From contig JANQIL010000152.1 in NCBI GenBank assembly GCA_028282245.1, forward strand, positions 1 through 56,645: 56,645 nt of DNA, given 5' to 3'. The stretch comes from Magnetospira sp. GTDB taxonomy: Bacteria > Pseudomonadota > Alphaproteobacteria > Rhodospirillales > Magnetospiraceae. Of the stretch, positions 53,083 to 56,645 are shown piece after piece. The translations under genes were made by a program, and so were the position numbers. The stretch's first letter is position 1; every line of letters starts with the position of its first letter. The notes under the pieces are model-generated. The model worked only from the letters and a program-made list of their open reading frames with translations. It had not been told where the DNA came from and ran no database searches.

Positions 53083-53163
53083 TGGCTGGGCGCTCCGTTT
53101 CAGGGCCGTCGGTTCACCGTGTGCCGGAACGCCACCCCGGCGCGGACGGCCGGCCAAGATTAG

Positions 53164-54414
<1,251 letters not shown>

Positions 54415-54417
<3 letters not shown>

Positions 54418-54566
54418 TGGTTCGATGCCAACGGATGAGTCCCATCCGTTGGCTGAATCGAACCACCAGATCAATAGTTTAGTGGATCGATGCCAACGGA
54501 TGAGTTCCATCCGTTGGCTGAATCCAACCACTAGATCAATAGCCTAGTGGATCGACCGATCCACTA
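54415..54566. repeat. Tandem palindromic elements with a 65-bp period after gap
   Basis: Three related palindromes start at 54415, 54480 and 54545, exactly 65 bases apart and separated by GATCAATAG plus two bases. The first (54415-54468) and second (54480-54533) have outer arms of the type TAGTGGTTCGAT...ATCGAACCAC and an inner perfect 11-base-pair stem GCCAACGGATG / CATCCGTTGGC with a five-base loop. The third (54545-54566) is a short form, TAGTGGATCG-AC-CGATCCACTA. The outer ends read C-TA-GTGG...CCAC-TA-G in the best-preserved unit. The arms of the second unit carry two mismatches. This looks like a small non-autonomous element that has been duplicated in tandem. Confidence 0.85.
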
Positions 54567-54604
54567 GGCGTTCACCTGCTCTTATTTTTCCGCCTCCTGG
54601 AATG

Positions 54605-54630
54605 AAAACGGGGCCTTGCGGCCCCGTTTT
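54605..54630. terminator. Bidirectional intrinsic terminator after gap
   Basis: AAAACGGGGCC (54605-54615), loop TTGC, GGCCCCGTTTT (54620-54630) is a perfect 11-base-pair hairpin flanked by A4 and T4, so it can act in both directions. It lies after the palindromic repeats and before the alpha/beta hydrolase. Confidence 0.88.
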
Positions 54631-54721
54631 CCGTTCCTACCTCATGCCATGAACGAATGGTTCCGTTTTGCCCGTCTTTCGGGTATAATTTTCTCTTGAC
54701 GCCTCATTCGGAGAGCCCGCC

Positions 54722-55465
54722 ATGCTTCGAACGCTGATTTTCCTGCGTAGCCCGGCGGTCCTGTCGGCTGGCCTGATGGCCCTCATCCTGGCCGTGACGC
54801 CGATCACGTCCGACACCGCGCGGGCGTCCGATGACCCAGAACCCGTGACCTTCGGGACCGAGGACGGCCTGTCCCTGGCCGGCACATGGTATGGCGAGGC
54901 GGGCAACCCGGCGGTGATCCTGTCCCACATGCGGCCCGACACGCAGGACGACTGGGCGTTTTTCGCCAGGCGCCTGGCCGAACTGGGCTACCGCGCCTTC
55001 ACGTTCGATTTCCGAGGACACGGTGGGTCCGGAGGATCGCCGGACCCCCGCAAAACCGATGTCGACCTGCGCGCCGCGCTGCAATACGTCAGGAACTCGG
55101 GCGCCACCGACGTCGTGCTGATCGGCGGCAGCATGGGCGCCATGGCGACCGCCAAGCTGGCCGCCGAGGAAACCGTCTTGGCGGCGGTCCTGATGGCCCC
55201 GTACTGGGACAACGAGACCTTCGCCGGCCCGACCCGCGCCGAGGCGCGGGCGATCACCTCGCCGCTGCTGGTGATGACCGCGCGCGACGACAGCTCGGCC
55301 GCCGAATCCCGGGAAATATTCGAGGCGGCGGGGGCCGACGGGAAGCACATCAAGGTGTTTTCCGGCGGCGATCACGGGCGCCGTCTGCTCATCGGGCGAC
55401 ACGCCGTCGAGAGCGAGATGCTGATCCTCGGCTTCCTGGCCGCCCACGCGCCGGTAGGGCGTTGA
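54722..55465 (+). CDS. Exported alpha/beta hydrolase
   Basis: This 247-residue protein has an N-terminal signal-like segment (PAVLSAGLMALILAVTPI, cleavage perhaps after SDTARA near residue 35). The alpha/beta hydrolase core has FDFRGHGGSGGS, the nucleophile elbow VLIGGSMGAMA (G-x-S-x-G), an acidic residue in MTARDDSSAAE and the catalytic histidine in FSGGDHGRRLL. The organisation resembles dienelactone hydrolase-like or acyl-esterase proteins. Substrate unknown. GGAGA precedes the ATG. It starts 92 bases after the bidirectional terminator, so it has its own promoter. Confidence 0.87.
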   Translation: MLRTLIFLRSPAVLSAGLMALILAVTPITSDTARASDDPEPVTFGTEDGLSLAGTWYGEAGNPAVILSHMRPDTQDDWAFFARRLAELGYRAFTFDFRGHGGSGGSPDPRKTDVDLRAALQYVRNSGATDVVLIGGSMGAMATAKLAAEETVLAAVLMAPYWDNETFAGPTRAEARAITSPLLVMTARDDSSAAESREIFEAAGADGKHIKVFSGGDHGRRLLIGRHAVESEMLILGFLAAHAPVGR

Positions 55466-55513
55466 CGGCGTGACCGCCGCCGGATTTGGCGTGACCACCC
55501 CACGCCGCGCCTG

Positions 55514-55927
55514 ATGGCGGCCATCGCGGTGCGCGGCCTCGACCACTGCCGGGCCGCCCTCGCCGCCGCCCGCGCCAGCGGTCGCGCGGTAACCCTGGTG
55601 GTACCGGCCGACGTGGTCGCCACGCTCGGCCCGATGGCCGTTCGGGCAATGCTCGACGCGGCGCAAACGGCGGTTCCCGGCGCCCCGTTCCGCGTTCTGG
55701 CCGACTGCGGCGATGCTCCGGGACTGGCCCTCAACGCCCTCAGACACCGGATCGACGGCCTGATCCTGAACGCGTCGCCGGAGGTATTCGGCCGCCTGCG
55801 CGACATCGCGCGGGCCAGCGGCGCGGTGCTGATCGACCGGGCGCCGTCGATGCTCGACCTGACGGCAACCGACGATCCGGAATCCGCCTGTCGCATCTGG
55901 ATCGATCGGCTATCATCCGCCGAATGA
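55514..55927 (+). CDS. Hypothetical protein co-translated with ThiE
   Basis: This 137-residue protein has alternating helices and strands ([92 protein letters not shown]), suggesting a small alpha/beta fold. One cysteine lies in VLADCGD. Its stop overlaps the thiE start (ATGA), so the two are coupled. I recognise no family; a role beside thiamine phosphate synthase is possible but unproven. The ATG at 55514 has no strong ribosome-binding site, and the 48-base gap to the hydrolase makes a common transcript plausible. Confidence 0.7.
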   Translation: MAAIAVRGLDHCRAALAAARASGRAVTLVVPADVVATLGPMAVRAMLDAAQTAVPGAPFRVLADCGDAPGLALNALRHRIDGLILNASPEVFGRLRDIARASGAVLIDRAPSMLDLTATDDPESACRIWIDRLSSAE

Positions 55928-56550
55928 CCGACTCGCCCTGCCGCCTTTATCTGATCACCCCGCCGCGCCTCGATCCGGGGACCTTCGCGCCGGTTCTGGC
56001 GGCGGCCCTGGACGCCGGCGACGTGGCCTGCGTGCAACTGCGCCTCAAGGACGCCGACGACGACGCGATCCGGCGGGCCTGCGATATCTTGCGTCCGCTC
56101 GCCCAGGATCGCGGCGTGGCCGTCCTGCTCAACGATCGGCCCGATCTGGCCGCCGCGACGGGATGCGACGGGGTGCACGTGGGCCAGGAGGACGCCCCCT
56201 ACGCCAGGGCCCGCGAGATGGTCGGAAACGAGGCGATCGTCGGGGTGACCTGCCACGATTCGCGACACCTGGCGATGACCGCCGCCGAGGCCGGGGCCGA
56301 CTACGTGGCGTTCGGGGCGTTTTTTCCCACACCGACCAAGCAACCGAAGGCGCGGACGACGCCCGACATCCTCGCCTGGTGGTCGGAGCTTTCCGTGGTG
56401 CCCTGCGTGGCGATCGGCGGCATCCTCCCGGACAACGCCGGCCCGCTGGTCGATGCCGGGGCCGATTTCCTGGCCGTGTCGTCCGGCGTGTGGGACCATC
56501 CGGACGGCCCGGCGGCGGCGATCCGGGCCTTCGGGCGTCTTCTCGGCTAG
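55924..56550 (+). CDS. thiE: Thiamine-phosphate synthase
   Basis: Joins the hydroxymethylpyrimidine and thiazole phosphates into thiamine phosphate. The 208-residue TIM barrel has [100 protein letters not shown] and [32 protein letters not shown]. No TPP riboswitch is recognisable upstream, but the gene is downstream of a coupled small gene. Its TAG stop codon is the left border of a palindromic element. Confidence 0.95.
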   Translation: MTDSPCRLYLITPPRLDPGTFAPVLAAALDAGDVACVQLRLKDADDDAIRRACDILRPLAQDRGVAVLLNDRPDLAAATGCDGVHVGQEDAPYARAREMVGNEAIVGVTCHDSRHLAMTAAEAGADYVAFGAFFPTPTKQPKARTTPDILAWWSELSVVPCVAIGGILPDNAGPLVDAGADFLAVSSGVWDHPDGPAAAIRAFGRLLG

Positions 56551-56621
56551 TGTCCCGAATCCGAAGTTCGGAGCATTATTTGGCAGGCGTTTTCGAACTT
56601 CGGATTCGATCAGGACACTAG
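56547..56621. mobile_element. MITE-like palindromic element at the thiE stop codon
   Basis: The element reads C-TA-GTGTCC...GGACAC-TA-G: outer arms CTAGTGTCC (56547-56555) and GGACACTAG (56613-56621) are perfect reverse complements. Inside, CGAATCCGAAGTTCG (56556-56570) pairs perfectly with CGAACTTCGGATTCG (56594-56608), leaving a 23-base loop; four bases (ATCA) separate the right arms. It contains no gene. Flanking TA dinucleotides within CTAG fit insertion by IS630/Tc1-mariner-type transposases. Another copy may begin at 56636 (CTAGTGTGG) and run past the window end. Confidence 0.7.
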
Positions 56622-56645
56622 GTAATAATCTGATTCTAGTGTGGT

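Noticed and set aside
55466-55923. Possible TPP riboswitch before thiE
   Set aside because: The upstream sequence is coding and has no CUGAGA...GAUNANNCUGA-like core that I could find.

Overview
The window is a stretch of chromosome from a high-G+C alphaproteobacterium, most likely a member of the Rhodospirillales or a close relative. This rests on gene content and order. The markers are the ethylmalonyl-CoA pathway genes (ccr, ecm and a methylsuccinyl-CoA dehydrogenase), the pyrB-pyrC-plsY and thrB-rnhA pairings, the zapA / 6S RNA / 5-formyl-THF cyclo-ligase locus, a lipid A operon of msbA, DUF374 acyltransferase, waaA, lpxK and an LpxL-like gene, and ilvE divergent from marR-ompR-envZ. No rRNA, tRNA, prophage, CRISPR array or complete insertion sequence was seen. 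Species cannot be named from this sequence alone.

Layout. 0.1-4.5 kb: a small membrane protein, a CinA-type MoaB-fold protein, and the operon etfB-etfA-hbd. 4.8-9.3 kb: photolyase, queA-tgt (queuosine in tRNA), and an AadA-type nucleotidyltransferase. 9.4-13.2 kb: patatin-like phospholipase, rlmN, a TetR regulator. 13.7-16.4 kb: a stand-alone periplasmic Cache-like protein followed by a chemoreceptor. 16.6-21.9 kb: a GT39/ArnT-like glycosyltransferase, PAP2 phosphatase, argG, a 61-residue protein and leuB. 21.9-25.4 kb: EnvZ/OmpR-type system, MarR regulator, divergent ilvE. 25.4-28.8 kb: heparinase II/III family protein, then a tandem pair of deoxyribosyltransferase/TIR-like proteins, one soluble and one membrane-anchored. 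28.8-35.6 kb: ethylmalonyl-CoA pathway block (mcd, an intruding AAA ATPase, ccr, ecm). 35.6-39.5 kb: plsY, pyrC-like, pyrB, an AEC transporter. 39.8-47.0 kb: lipid A/Kdo operon, rnhA, thrB. 47.1-50.8 kb: two proteins of unknown role (peptidoglycan-binding plus helical repeats; cyclic-nucleotide-binding-like). 50.8-53.1 kb: ymdB, cyclo-ligase, 6S RNA, zapA and a coiled-coil protein. 53.4-56.6 kb: gap, a secreted alpha/beta hydrolase, a small unknown gene and thiE.

How the genes work together. Ccr makes ethylmalonyl-CoA, Ecm converts it to methylsuccinyl-CoA, and Mcd oxidises that with electrons passing to the electron-transfer flavoprotein encoded 25 kb away beside 3-hydroxybutyryl-CoA dehydrogenase. 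Together they indicate acetyl-CoA assimilation without the glyoxylate shunt. The lipid A genes form one leftward transcription unit ending at a clear intrinsic terminator.

The observations most worth following are these: the tandem deoxyribosyltransferase/TIR-like pair with no recognised function; the periplasmic Cache protein beside a chemoreceptor; an AAA ATPase with a 15-bp perfect inverted repeat placed between ccr and mcd; and a family of palindromic TA-flanked elements that begin exactly at the TAG stop codons of gap and thiE, consistent with MITE-like elements that target CTAG.
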